Below, one piece after another: positions 12,456-23,300 of a stretch of DNA of 64,000 nucleotides. The stretch spans positions 496,001 to 560,000 of the forward strand of contig OZ234500.1 of assembly GCA_965153455.1 (NCBI GenBank). Reading direction: 5' to 3'. Made by a program: the position numbers and the translations under genes. How positions within the stretch are numbered: position 1 is the first letter of the stretch; the number at the start of each line of letters is the position of its first letter. A model generated the notes under the pieces. The model ran no database searches, was not told the origin of the DNA, and saw only the letters and a program-made list of their open reading frames with translations. Origin of the DNA: Sphagnum compactum (taxonomy: Eukaryota; Bryophyta; Sphagnopsida; Sphagnales).

Positions 12456-12774
12456 CAATTTTATCCCATATGGTTTGCCCAGAGTTCAATTCTCATGTAT
12501 ATAAACTGAAAATGTATGCTGAAGGGGAGCACATTTGTTTCTATTTTGCAACTGGGGTCCGAAAAGGTGCTTCTATTGGGGGCGCATGGCCAATGTTCCA
12601 AAAACTTTGCTGATTGGCCAATCAACATGACTCCTTTACTTTGAAATAAAAGAAAAGTGTGAGTGACCCATGAACTAATTAATATGAATCACACTATCCA
12701 GTTTCCAGTTCTTCCCAAAAGAATCCCATCCAGTTCCGAAGTAGAAACCTGAACTTGTTTTTCTGAGATATTAA

Positions 12775-13130
12775 GCTTGGCACCAATGTAGGAGTCGCGG
12801 CTGAAAAGACTTGGGGCCAACTTTGAGCATTTTTGGCTTGTTACTAATAGATGCTAAAACGTTGACACCAGGATATTAATAAATGCTGGAACATTGCCTC
12901 AAGGGTTGCAAATTGGCTTCCCAAATTCGTTGGCATCCCTTTTTTTTTTGGGAGCCTTGGAGGCCATAAAGTTCAACATTTATTAGTAACTTGGGGCAGA
13001 TTGAAAGATTTTTTAAATTCCAGCCTTCACTCCTAGTGTAAAGCCCTTGGGGCAGATTGAAAGATTTGCACCGATAGAAATGCTTGAGTTAAGTTGAACC
13101 ATGGCCTTGACTCCTTGTGTAAAGTGGGCC
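12775..13130. mobile_element. MITE-like element, copy 2 (diverged)
   Basis: Collinear with 7,338-7,706: shared blocks include TTGGGGCCAACTTTGAGCATTTTTGG, CAGGATATTAATAAATG, GGGTTGCAAATTGGC and TTCACTCCTAGTGTAAAGCC. The right end (13,104-13,130) keeps the terminal word ACTCCTTGTGTAAAGTGGGCC followed by TAA. The left end is eroded but keeps TAGGAGTCGCGGC. Confidence 0.7.
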
Positions 13131-13800
13131 TAAGGGTGTGGTTGGATATGGCAAAGAATTGGACTGGGCCAATCCAAGTGCAGAAACAGCAAGGCCCACC
13201 AGTCTTGCCATCAATGGTGGAGATTGAACCCAAAGGGGAGCCAGTGAGGCCAGGTCTTCTCCCTCTCTAGTAAACTGGCAGTTCCTTACATTATAATAGC
13301 TTTGGCTTTTATGACAGGTTCCAAAATTGCAAACTATAAACTTCTCTACTTACTAGTACTAGAAGAGTGTTTATTTTTCCATTTTGTAATGTAGCTGAGG
13401 TGGTGATCATCAGAAGGTATGACGAATGAAGAAAATAATGACAACAGAAAAAGAAAAAAAGGCCATCCTTCCATATATTATTTGCTTTACCCTACTGGAA
13501 AATAGTGCAAAAATCACCAGATTTCTATACATATCTCAAGTAATGGTAGCCTAAAATATACAAGGATAAATATATTTTTAATTCCTGTCATATTTTGGTA
13601 ATATCCTTTTTTTCCTAAATCCACTAATGGATGATTGCCACCTCGACTACATGGCAAAATTGAAAAAAGAGAAAAAGAAAAGCACTCATTGGGCAGAGCC
13701 AACAAAAGAATAGTAGGAGTAGTTAAGGAGATTGATTACGTAGTGCGTGGGTATGCCAACAATTAGCGCCGCGCCAGCAGCTAAAAGTGGCGCTAGCTAA
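13131..13800. other. Region upstream of the PAN-domain gene
   Basis: Includes one partial copy (13,378-13,415) of the dispersed word CATTTTGTAATGTAGC...GGTGGTGAT found again at 57.7, 61.7, 62.4 and 62.7 kb. No TATA box or transcription start could be fixed. GC content rises from about 13,750 as the leader begins. Confidence 0.45.
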
Positions 13801-14698
13801 AATTGCGGCCAAAATTGTCCAATGATGAAAGTAGTGTTAAAGCAGCTGCAGGCCGCAGGCTGCCTGCCCGCTTGCCTGCCTGCCTGCCTGCCCTCCCTCT
13901 TGTGCTACTGGTCTACAGTCTACTTACTCCACTTCGCCTTCAACGTTCTGGTGCCCCGCAGTCAGTGTGCACCCCATGCCCTAGCCCCTCGTCTTTCACA
14001 TCTCTTTGTATCTCCCTGCCATCTCTATCTGCTTGTCAATCAATTCTCTCTTTGTAGGTACCTGGGCTGTTGCTGCTGCTCTCTGTCAATACCACACACC
14101 CCTTGTATGCAAGTGTTTATGTTTTGTTTGTTCAGCTGACAACCCTTTTTCTTTTTCTTTTTTTTTCTCTTTTTTTCCTTGTTTTTTTGTGTTTGCTGGT
14201 TTTCTGGAGTTCTCTTGTTCTCTTGGTTTCTTTTTGTTGTGCCGAATTGTAATAAGTGAGGAGGAGGAGGAGGAAGAGGTGACATCCTAGCTTGTGAACA
14301 TGCTAAAATTTTGAGAGCAATCAGTAGTTTACGTTTGTTGTGTGATTTGGTTTTTTTTCATGGAGTGATCGGAGTAGTCGTACTAGTACTATTAGTGATG
14401 CTGTTGGTCTCGTGTAGTTCGTTGGGTAGTCATGATCAGGTAGCAGCAGCTGCGGTGGTTTTGGACTTGACAGCAGGATGAGGAGCAGGAGCAATATTTG
14501 GTGCTGGCAATTTGGGAGAGCCACAGGAGGCAGAGAATCGGAGGAGGACGAGGAGCAGGAGCTGGAGCAGCTGCAGCAGAAGGAGTAGAATGAGAAGACG
14601 GAAGGAATAAAAGGACGCTGGAGATGGTGAAGAAACTAGTCAGCAATAATATTGGGTCGTCGAAGCTGGTGGAGTTTTTGTGAGATTTGGGGTTTTTG
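13801..14698 (+). promoter_or_regulatory. Probable promoter and 5' leader of the PAN-domain gene
   Basis: This is the most GC-rich stretch on the left side. It contains a TGCC/GCCT microsatellite (about 13,859-13,892), a long pyrimidine tract with poly-T (about 14,140-14,250), a short GAG run (14,259-14,279) and CAG/GCAGCAG-rich sequence near 14,440-14,580. Reading frames here are low-complexity (runs of Leu, Pro, Cys) and look like untranslated leader, possibly with a leader intron. The exact transcription start is not visible. Confidence 0.45.
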
Positions 14699-17391
14699 AT
14701 GGGGCATCCGCATCATTATAACTCGCATCATGAAGCAGCAGCTGCAGCTCATGGTACCACTCCCCGGATGCGTTGCTCTTTCAAGCGAGCGACGGCCGTT
14801 GTTTGCGGGGGTAACTTCGTGGTGGTGCTGTATCTGTTACATTCTCTGTTTGTCCCCCTGTACATTCGCCCTGGAGCTTCCCATTCCTCCATCGTCCTCA
14901 TCCGCCAGAACGGTTTGTCTTCTTTTTTCTCTCCCTCGTTTTTAGGTTTTTCCTTTGGATCCTCAGGTTAGGAGGTTTCCTGGTTGTGCAAGCCGTTGAT
15001 CCTCCCTCCTTTCATGCTGGGAGAAAGCACCCATTGAGCAAAATCGCGGTTCTGTTATTTCCGAGATGGCAATGGAAGGGGCAGCAAAACCTTGCCCAAA
15101 ATGCTACTGCAGGATGTTAGCAATGGAAAGGGTAGCAAAGCCTGAACCCTAAAATGTCACCACTGGATGTCGATCTGAGAAATCCATCACCAGGAGGAAT
15201 TTAAACCATTCAGGGATCAACAATCATAGCTGGAGCTTTCGTTTAGGTATGGAGAGAATTGCAGTTTTTTATGAAAAAAGCTGGTGGGATTGCAGGCACT
15301 TTGCTGCCAACAGTAATGAAATATACTCAAGCACAATTGTATCGCATTAAGGAGGCAAATAAAGCACGCCAGGCTGCTCAGCCTCTGAAGCTGATTGAAC
15401 GAGTGAGCATTCATTCGCAATCAATCTCAGGGCTTGATGTTTTGTTTGCTGTTGAGTGCAGCTTGCTTGTATCTTTGTGCACATTTGTTCCCAATTACAC
15501 AGGCAATGGGCTGACCAGCTGCTTTGCTGGATGGGTAGGTGAAGGAGCTCCAACAAGAATCACAAGTGGTGGCAATGGATAGTAGTGCAGAGAATGCAGG
15601 AGCTGTGCTATCCCATCGCCTGAAAGAAAAACTTTACTACAATGATTTTCAAGGTCTGAAGCATGAATAAGGATGCTCCATCCATCTCTGCAAGTCATCA
15701 AAGAACTCCACAGTGATTGAATTGATCTGCAATATTATACCTGAGCTAGTTATTACCAGATTAAGGGATTCATAAAATCTGTAGAATCCTGATGATCAAA
15801 TCCTCATGTCAACCTTGGAAACCCCAATTTTTTTGCTGGATTACACAATCAATGAAAAGTATTTATAACGTGATAGAAATGAGAGAAGAAGAAGCTGTAC
15901 TTGTGTCAGCATGAGCATTAGGTCATCAAGAAAAGGAGATTTTTGTGGAGGTGTACTACCCTTCTGAAGATGGCTGTTATTCTTTTTATACAGTCTTCTT
16001 TGTACCTCCACAAAGAACTCCATCAAGCTGACCATCTTTTTGTGAGTTGTACACATGCAAATAATGTGGAGCTAGTCAAGAAGTTTGATCATTCTCTGAA
16101 TTGGGTTTGCATCAGCAGAAGAAGTACCCTTTGTTGACGAAGTGGCGCTTGTCGAAGCTTCAAATCTGTTCATTGAAGAGGAAGGCAGTGGTCTACTTCC
16201 AAGTAGAGCTGAGATTGGTAAGCACTACTACATCCTACAGCCATTTGTGTTATGAAGATTATTTGTCCTACCCTCAGTTGACTTGCTGCTGGAGGGCTGA
16301 AGACAGGATTTCTGCTGCAAATTTGGATGGCTGGCATGCTTTGGTCCCATTACAGTGACTTCTAACACTGCATATTTTTCTTGACACAAGAGTCAAAGTA
16401 GTGCTTTCCCATTGTTGGGTGAGGAACATGAGGTGTTTTGAATGTGACATCTGCTGCCAAATAGCATAGCTGATTAATGCTGCCTGTTCATGTGCATGGG
16501 TGCAGAAGATGGGATAATTCCAGGGAGACCTCTGCCACAGGAATGTCATGCAGAGGCACATACAGACTATGATGGGGCAGCAGTGCGCTGGGGTCTAACA
16601 CATCATGTTGACAGTGCTGCAGACTGCTGTCAGGCATGTTTGGACCATGCCCGCAGTGCTGAGGGAGACAGCAAAAAGTGCAATGTGTGGGTGTACTGCC
16701 CTTCTGAAGAAGGCTGTTATTCTCCAGACATCTATGAGCACAAGCACCAGGAATGTTGGTTGAAACAGGTCAGTTTTGCAATTGGGATTGTTCTTGCTCT
16801 CCAGCCTTCTCATTTTTCTGCCTTCGGCAGATGCCCCTTTGATCTTAGTACAGTTAGGTCAGCAGAAAAGAATGTACAGATGTGGGCATGAGTGAAAGGA
16901 TTAGCAGATTCACATGAAGCTACCTATACATTGCTATAGCTGATTCAAATCTGCAGAGCAAATGCATAGCAAGCTCTGCTCTATGTCCCATCCAAACCTG
17001 TTTTGAGACTACCTAGTTCTATCTTCTACCCAAGAACACACCAATGCCATATACCTCTATATGCCTTGTGATACAATTCTAGAGTAATGGAGGGCCTGAA
17101 GTATGGTTCAGGATTTACCCATCTAGTTTCAAATACTCATGGCTTGACACTCATCTCTTCAAGAAATTCTGGAGCCCTAAGTTGGAACTTCAGTTTGTTT
17201 AGATAGTCAATTGTGCTGGCCTAGTTTGATACATCTTTTAGGAACCAAATGCGTGTGCTAAATGCTCATGGTGGGGATGGCAGTCAGATGAACCAAAGCT
17301 TAACTTCAAGGGGCGATATGATGAGGAATACCGAAATGATCATCCGAATGCCCCTATTGTTGTTCCCTGGGTAGCAGGGGTCATTTGGTGA
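14699..17391 (+). CDS. Membrane-anchored PAN/Apple-like domain protein (3 exons)
   Basis: Exons are 14,699-14,912, 16,506-16,768 and 17,242-17,391, predicting 208 residues. Exon 1 ends one base into a codon before GTTTGT, and exon 2 starts with the remaining two bases after a TGCAG acceptor. Exon 2 ends on a codon before GTCAGT, and exon 3 follows TTTTAG. All phases agree. Residues 1-30 are His/Ala-rich and basic; 31-56 form one membrane segment, suggesting a type II anchor with the rest in the lumen or outside the cell. Residues 85-167 hold about ten cysteines, including DCCQACLDH (111-119), VWVYCPSEEGCYSPD (132-146) and YEHKHQECW (148-156). The tail ends with LNFKGRY and APIVVPWV. This pattern is that of a plant PAN/Apple-like family, recalled rather than searched. 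PAN domains bind proteins or sugars; no ligand can be inferred here. The start ATG at 14,699 is the first in frame; an internal ATG at 14,768 would keep the anchor. Confidence 0.85.
14913..16505 (+). other. Intron 1 of the PAN-domain gene
   Basis: The 1,593-bp intron is bounded by G|GTTTGT and TGTGCATGGGTGCAG|AA. An additional small exon inside it cannot be excluded, but none is needed because the flanking phases already join. It contains a partial duplicate of exon 2 (see 15,944-15,985). Confidence 0.7.
15944..15985 (+). pseudogene. Duplicated fragment of PAN exon 2 inside intron 1
   Basis: About 40 bp match exon 2 near 16,689-16,728 with only a few differences: GTGTAC(T)(A/G)CCCTTCTGAAGA(T/A)GGCTGTTATTCT. 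The translation is VYYPSEDGCYS against VYCPSEEGCYS, so one cysteine codon is changed. Similarity stops abruptly on both sides. It is probably a relic of an internal tandem duplication; use as an alternative exon is possible but unsupported. Confidence 0.7.
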
Positions 17392-18700
17392 TCTGTGCTT
17401 CCTGTGGCTTAATCACTGATAATCTGCTAGAACTTAGGTTATGCCTCCACACTGTATATCATTTCCAATGTGTTTTTAGAGCAACCTGTGCCCCTTATGT
17501 TTTTGTCTCAGAGACACAAGCTCGGATTTTAGTGGGTCTAAATGGTGGTTGATTTGTAGAAACATGTATTTGGAATTACTGGCCAGCTTTAGTGCAACCT
17601 TTCCAATCCTTCTTTGAACTGCATAATGCGTGTCATCACAAGCCTCCATTGCGTCCCAAGGCCAAAAAGCTCAGCTTTGCAGATCCACATTTCTTTTCTA
17701 AGGAGAAAAAGTATCAGACCATTAAGTTGGCATCCTGCACTATAGCTGTACTCTATAACCCATTAACTGCACTGACTCAAGAGGTCCAGAATGACACTGA
17801 TTAATGCAGGTTGATTGCTGAAATCTCTCCACATGGCAAAGTGGGTATTAGGGATTCCCTCTTGCATCCACCTAGGAATGCTTTCAAGTTTGGTGCAGTC
17901 TGGCAGGAGGAGCCTGAATTGCTAAGTTTTTTTCTTGACAATGCTTGGTGAAGGCATTGTGAGCTGTGTACCTCTGAGCTTCAGATGGATAGGCTGAGCT
18001 ACCTGAAGGAAAGAGGAGGGCCAAGGCTTGATGAAGGATTGGCATGAATAAATGTGTTCAGGCAGAAACCTGATTCCTCCATAAACCTGAAACCTTCCAC
18101 AAAACCCTCTTGAAATCAGACTGTCTTTCTCAGGATCTGTTGTTGCTTTTCCCTTTCAATACTATGGTCTTTGTTGGTGTTTGAGATTTCACTGTATCCT
18201 TGTAGCAGAGATGTGTAAACCTGAACTGAAATTATCTACTTGCAAGTGCATCCCAGCCCAGGAAATCAAGCTTCTAAATGCAATGAGGGACTGTTGTAAA
18301 ACTGTTTTTGTACTATGGATGGTCAAGTGTGTAGCCATTATGTTTGGATAAGGTGCCAGTGATGGGCACCCAGCAAGGATGAGGCTTTTCCATGATATTA
18401 AGGTCTTGGGTGGCAGCTTCAATGATTTAATAGAAAATTCATGTTCAACAGACACGCCTCTTATCAGTAGAATTATGAGTATGATACTCATTGGAAGAAT
18501 ATGCCGTTTAATGTGATCAAGAAAATGACATAATTTGTCACCCCAGACTTGTGTGTAAGGTTTTAATTTCTGTGTCAAGAAGATTTGATTGGAATGTGGG
18601 ATGCTTGATGTATGAGATCTGTCTAATTTCTTCATTCTTGAAGCCAGCTTTTCACCACTTTTTCTGCCTGGAGAAGAATGGTATCTGGTTATTGGTCTGT
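17392..18700 (+). other. Probable 3' UTR and downstream flank of the PAN-domain gene
   Basis: Moderate GC content compared with the next spacer. An AATAAA-like signal (GAATAAATGTG) occurs near 18,046, which could place the transcript end shortly after; this is inference. Reading frames on the minus strand here show no domain. Confidence 0.4.
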
Positions 18701-19639
18701 TGGCAAAATGTGTAGTGAATTCTCAATCCATGACAAGCCCATTATGGCAAGCCTGTGAACACACTCAACATAGTGATAGGGAGTGCACCCATTACATTTT
18801 TTAACATTGATGATCATGTTAAATTATGATCCTCGTATTGGAAAGCTGATGATTGGATGAATGATAAGGACATATAATTAATTATGAAAACAAAGTCAGC
18901 TGGGGATGAGATTGTTGCAATTTGAGGAACCATAAAAATAGACCTAATATCCCTCAAAAATCTTTTATGCTTCTGTAGTCGCTCCTTGCCAACAAATAAC
19001 AAACTACACAAGTAATGTGCTAGGACCCTGATTGTTAATACTAGGAATAAAAACTCCTTGTAATTTGCATGCAGCATGTAAGTATTAGTTCATACAAACA
19101 TGCAACTCAGGGTTTTTTCTTTTTAAATTCCTCAAGTAAGTCCACTGCCAAGGATCCCCAGCATTAATCAGCATTAAATGGCAACTGTCCTTCATAAGCC
19201 ATAGCAGTTTCACAAAAGCGCTGCTACAATTGGTGACCTAGGAAGTGCATAGGTCTAGATGTGACTAATTTAATTTTTTATTTCAAAAAATGTGTAAAAA
19301 ATCCCTAAAAAATGACAATTCTTTCATTTTATTTTTCACTTTCTGAAAAAAAAAATTCACCAAGTTGCAAGAAGTCGCCAAAAAGAAGCACTGATGCAAC
19401 TCTTTAAAAAAATTCAAGGCATTGATTTGAACAATCTTATTCATCACAATTTCTTTCTTTGCACCTGGGGACACAGTTAAGATGTTGTGACAATTTACTG
19501 AAATTAACCCTAGTTTACTGAAGTTAGGTTTATTTTCATCCCTATTTTTTTTTAAATCCCATAGATCCTCTACCTGTGTGTATATTTTTTATACAACCCT
19601 TGTCTATAAGTACCCCAGTTTATAATGGGGTTATTAGTC
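18701..19639. other. AT-rich spacer, nothing recognised
   Basis: No gene, RNA or clear repeat could be supported. Confidence 0.5.
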
Positions 19640-19850
19640 CAAGTTGAAAATGGTGATAAATTGTTTTGAAAATAGAAATTTCATGCAGCCAATGAGAAGG
19701 CTCAAGGGGGCTTGGTTTTTTTCTTTTGGGGGAGGGTGGGGGGGCAGGGGGATTTTTTGTTTTTTTGGTTCCCATCAAGTTCTCATGAAGTCCCAAAAAT
19801 GTTCCTCAAGTTCCCAAAGTGTTCCATAAGACATTCTCAATAGCATTGTG
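19640..19850 (+). repeat. Dispersed repeat copy (sister at 12,205-12,455)
   Basis: Collinear with the 12.2-kb copy, including the G-rich block (here GGGGGAGGGTGGGGGGGCAGGGGG near 19,729-19,752) followed by T-rich sequence and TCAAGTTCTCATG. Identity is moderate, so the two copies are old. Confidence 0.65.
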
Positions 19851-21772
19851 GACACACCCCCTCATTGTCTTTTGCTTTGCTAGTCTGAATGCTCCCAGAG
19901 AGAGACATGCAATCTTCTCCTTTTCTTAGGCCTTGGCCCTAAGATTGCTAAATCGAGGTAGTGTTCACACAGATGTGGTTTGAGTCTTTCTTTGGGTTCT
20001 GTTCACAGTGGCAGAGTCTTGTGTGAGGGTTATAGTTGTTTTGAAGTCTTTCTCTACCTATAAGGCAGAGAGGTGTGGGGATGCACCTTTTTATTTGGTG
20101 CCACATTTTGTTTTGTGGAATGTTTCCAAGGTGTTGTGGTCTGAAGTCCAAACTGTGAGTTCAGTTTTGGGGAACTTCTTCACATTTCCTAGTTTAACTG
20201 TTGCTGGTTTGACCTTGCCAAAAGGGACAAAGCCACTATGGGATGAGATAGATCCTTGACATTGTCATGTTGTAGCTAATATGTATGTATTATCAATATT
20301 GGCCTTTGTTCCTATGGCAGCACTTGCAGATTATGAAAATGCAAAAGGTTCTCGTGTCTAGTGCCCTGTTAAGTATGGAATATGTAATGCAGTTGCACAC
20401 GGGCATTACATGTTGCAAAACACCCACCACAAGGCAGACCTTGTACAGACTGAAATTTCCCACCATGCCTGGAAGGTCAAGCTGTACAGGTCCATTCATG
20501 CTTTACACAGTGTAAATGTAGGGCTTTACCCCTACACAAAAATGGCCAAGATGTGTCACAATCCTATCCTAATGTGAAAAGCCTAAGGAGCCTAGGATAT
20601 AGGCTAGGTGGCCTAAGATGAACATTGTAGGTAACATATGAAAAAGGTTAACAAATTTGAGTTAGGTTATGCGAAAAAAGCTTACATTGCCTAGGCTGGT
20701 TGAAATTGAGTAGGTTGTATCAACTCCTCACTTGGAGAGTGGTGGCTGTTGGGGGTGTAATGGTGCAAGGGTGGAGTTGTGCAAGGTTTGAACAGGGGTG
20801 TGGGGGAGCCTCATCGAAAGTGTGGGTGTGAAGACATAGGATCTACTTGGCAACACCATGTCAACATGTAAGTACATTATGAATGGTCACATATATACAC
20901 ACATCTCAAAGAATACACCACGAAAACAGATGAATTCTAGTAATCACACATGCAAAGTATCGAAGCGATGCATAATCCACAGATTGCATGTTAATATTTG
21001 TTCCAAATTAAGATTGCACACAATGTACACATACCAAATGTTGCACCTATGTACAATTAGTACACAAGAAAGAATGTCCTATGGTGCTGAAGGAGCTTGG
21101 CTTTGCTCCTCTCCTTCCTTTTCTCTCTTCTCCTTCCCTCTCATTCAAGCTTTTTTCTCTCATGTGTCAAGCCTAGTAAATGTGGAATGGCCTATTAATC
21201 CTCCACTCCACTTGGGTTGCCTCAAATAAAAAACTTTGACATTGAAAAAAAAAACTAAGGGCAATGCAAGATATTTCAAGATGGACATAAGTTATTATAA
21301 TATGTCTACTCATGAATCATGTCTACATACTTTCTTTATACTTGCAGGATCTTTTTATTCTTCTGGTACTCAACTGGCATGTGTTGTATAATAAATACTC
21401 TTTTTAGAAGACCTAAAAAACAACAAATTAATTAAAGTCAGAAAAAAGTTACAAATGTTATGAATTTAGTGATCAGTATTGGCATATGTTCCATAAATAG
21501 GTGACAACTTAGAGTATGCAATTTTCACATGAAAATTTTCATAAACTAACGCAAAAATATCCCTAAAAACATATAAGAGGACATTAACTCTAGAGTCCAC
21601 ACCATTGCCTACTCTGTATTTAAAGGCCATTGCAAACACACATGCCATCACATTAAGACGGGAATGCCTGTGGAGGACTAGGGTCACGGGATGATATCTA
21701 TTGTAGCTCATTGCCAAGACTATTAGCCATGTGAATCCCCTTTTTTTTTGGGCAAGGCAAGACTCAAATTGG
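19851..21772. other. Spacer, nothing recognised
   Basis: Several reading frames of 70-130 codons are present, but none has a recognisable domain. The longest, on the minus strand at 21,466-21,867, runs into the tandem repeat beginning at 21,773. Confidence 0.45.
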
Positions 21773-22170
21773 TGTGAATTCCAACCTATGGGAACTAGGA
21801 ACCCCATTCCCTTGAAGGCCATGACTTGTGCTAACATGAATTCTTCATTTTCTCTAGGTGAAAACACACATTAACATGAATCCCACCCTATGGGAACCAA
21901 GAATACCCCATTCCCTTGAAAGCAAAGACTCACAATTGCATGAGTCTTTTCAATTTCTAAAAGTTTAGACTCACACTAATGTGAGTGTCATCCTATCGGA
22001 ATTAGGAATCCCACATTCTTCCAAAGGCCAATCTCCTCATTTTCATCAACTATACTCACATTAATGTGAGTCTCATTTTATCAGAATTAGGGATCCCACA
22101 TTCTTCCAAAGGCCAATTTCTTCATTTTCATCAATTATAGACACCAATGTGAATCATACCCAATGGCAAC
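21773..22170. repeat. Degenerate tandem array, five units of 75-105 bp
   Basis: Unit starts TGTGA(A/G)T... are at 21,773, 21,875, 21,980, 22,075 and 22,149. Each contains a CC(C/T)TATGGGAAC or CTATCGGAATTAGGAATCCC phrase, then CATTC(C/T)(C/T)...AAAGGC, TTCATTTTC and ACTCACATTAATGTGAGT. The last is a palindrome that can fold. Confidence 0.75.
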
Positions 22171-23198
22171 TAGCAATCTCCCCAAGTTCCCCTCACCAAT
22201 AATCATGTTAAATCGAATCTCATTGAGTTTTGTGAATTTTTGTGAATTTTTTTGACAATTTTCTCGAATTCTATGAATTTTCATTCCAAGTTTTTCATTT
22301 TTTATGAATTTAAGTTCATAAGATTGATCAAGAATCATTAAATTTGATTATAAATTACAAAAAGTGAAGGGACCCACATAAGAAATGAATCAAGTTTATT
22401 TTTTGCAGTTTTGATGATTTATCATTTTTTGCTTTTTGGTTGGAATTTCTATGATTCATAAACATATCCCAAACATCATAAAAATTGACAAAAACTTGAA
22501 GAAAGTGAGGCGTCTCATGTTGGTGTGAGTCCCAAGTAACGTTTTTCAACTGTGTGATTTTTTGGGTCAATTTTGTGATTTCTTGCAACATTTGCACAAA
22601 TCTAAATACACAAAGTTGACTAAAAATATGAACTTTCTTTAAAACCTCACAAAGAATTAAGGAATCCATGCTAACTTGAAGTTACATGCAACAATAATGT
22701 TTTGCACAAAGATGATATTACTAGTTTGGTAAGGCTAGGCATTGTAAAATCAAACGTAGATTTGTTGTTTGTGTTTGCGAATTGAAACATTTTTTTTGGG
22801 TAGTTGAATCAGTTCTAAAAGCTTATTGTTTATGGTTGAACTTGGAACTTAGAAGTTGGGAAAGCTAGGGGACAAGTTGAGAAAATGTGACATATAAGAT
22901 TTGGATTCACCTTGAAATCGTAGGTGGCCAAGTTGCCAATGGAAATGCTTAAAGTTTGAAATTACTAAGTATACTTGATTCAAGTTCAACATCTTGAAAA
23001 TCATCACTATATGGGTTGTTGTTTGACTTTTTTGTTATGCATAGGCGTACTACAAGGTTGCAACTCTAAAGTCCACACTCACAAGTACTTTTGCATTTTT
23101 CAACTCAAAGCCTAGAAGCCCTTTCAAGTTTTTCTATCATTCAAGCATAGGTTGTTTTGTTTTCAATTTTTTTCAATCATTTGAAAGTCAGGCTTCAA
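22171..23198. other. AT-rich spacer, nothing recognised
   Basis: A stretch of GTGAATTTTT repeats (22,220-22,320) may be a decayed extension of the preceding array. No gene is supported. Confidence 0.5.
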
Positions 23199-23300
23199 AC
23201 ACCTTCATGTAGCCTCCTAAACACCCTCTTGCAACTTTTAGTACCCTCATGTAGTTCCCTAAACACCTTCTTGTAGCTTTTTAAGCACCTTCTTACAACT
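23199..23300. repeat. Short tandem run of CACC(T/C)TCTTG.A(G/A)C words
   Basis: About five units of 18-22 bp, such as CACCTTCATGTAGCCTCCTAAA and CACCTTCTTGTAGCTTTTTAAG, in 100 bp. Confidence 0.6.

Noticed and set aside
13822-14139. 105-codon + strand frame from an ATG in the leader
   Set aside because: Low-complexity Leu/Pro/Cys sequence from the TGCC microsatellite and pyrimidine tract; at most an upstream ORF.
14392-14646. Ala/Pro/Ser-rich minus-strand frame with a hydrophobic start
   Set aside because: Antisense to the CAG/GGA-rich leader of the PAN-domain gene; a composition artefact.
18189-18635. 148-codon minus-strand frame downstream of the PAN-domain gene
   Set aside because: No domain and no coding-like composition; it lies antisense to the probable 3' UTR and looks like a chance frame.
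21466-21867. 133-codon minus-strand frame
   Set aside because: Its start lies in the tandem array that begins at 21,773, and the rest has no recognisable content.
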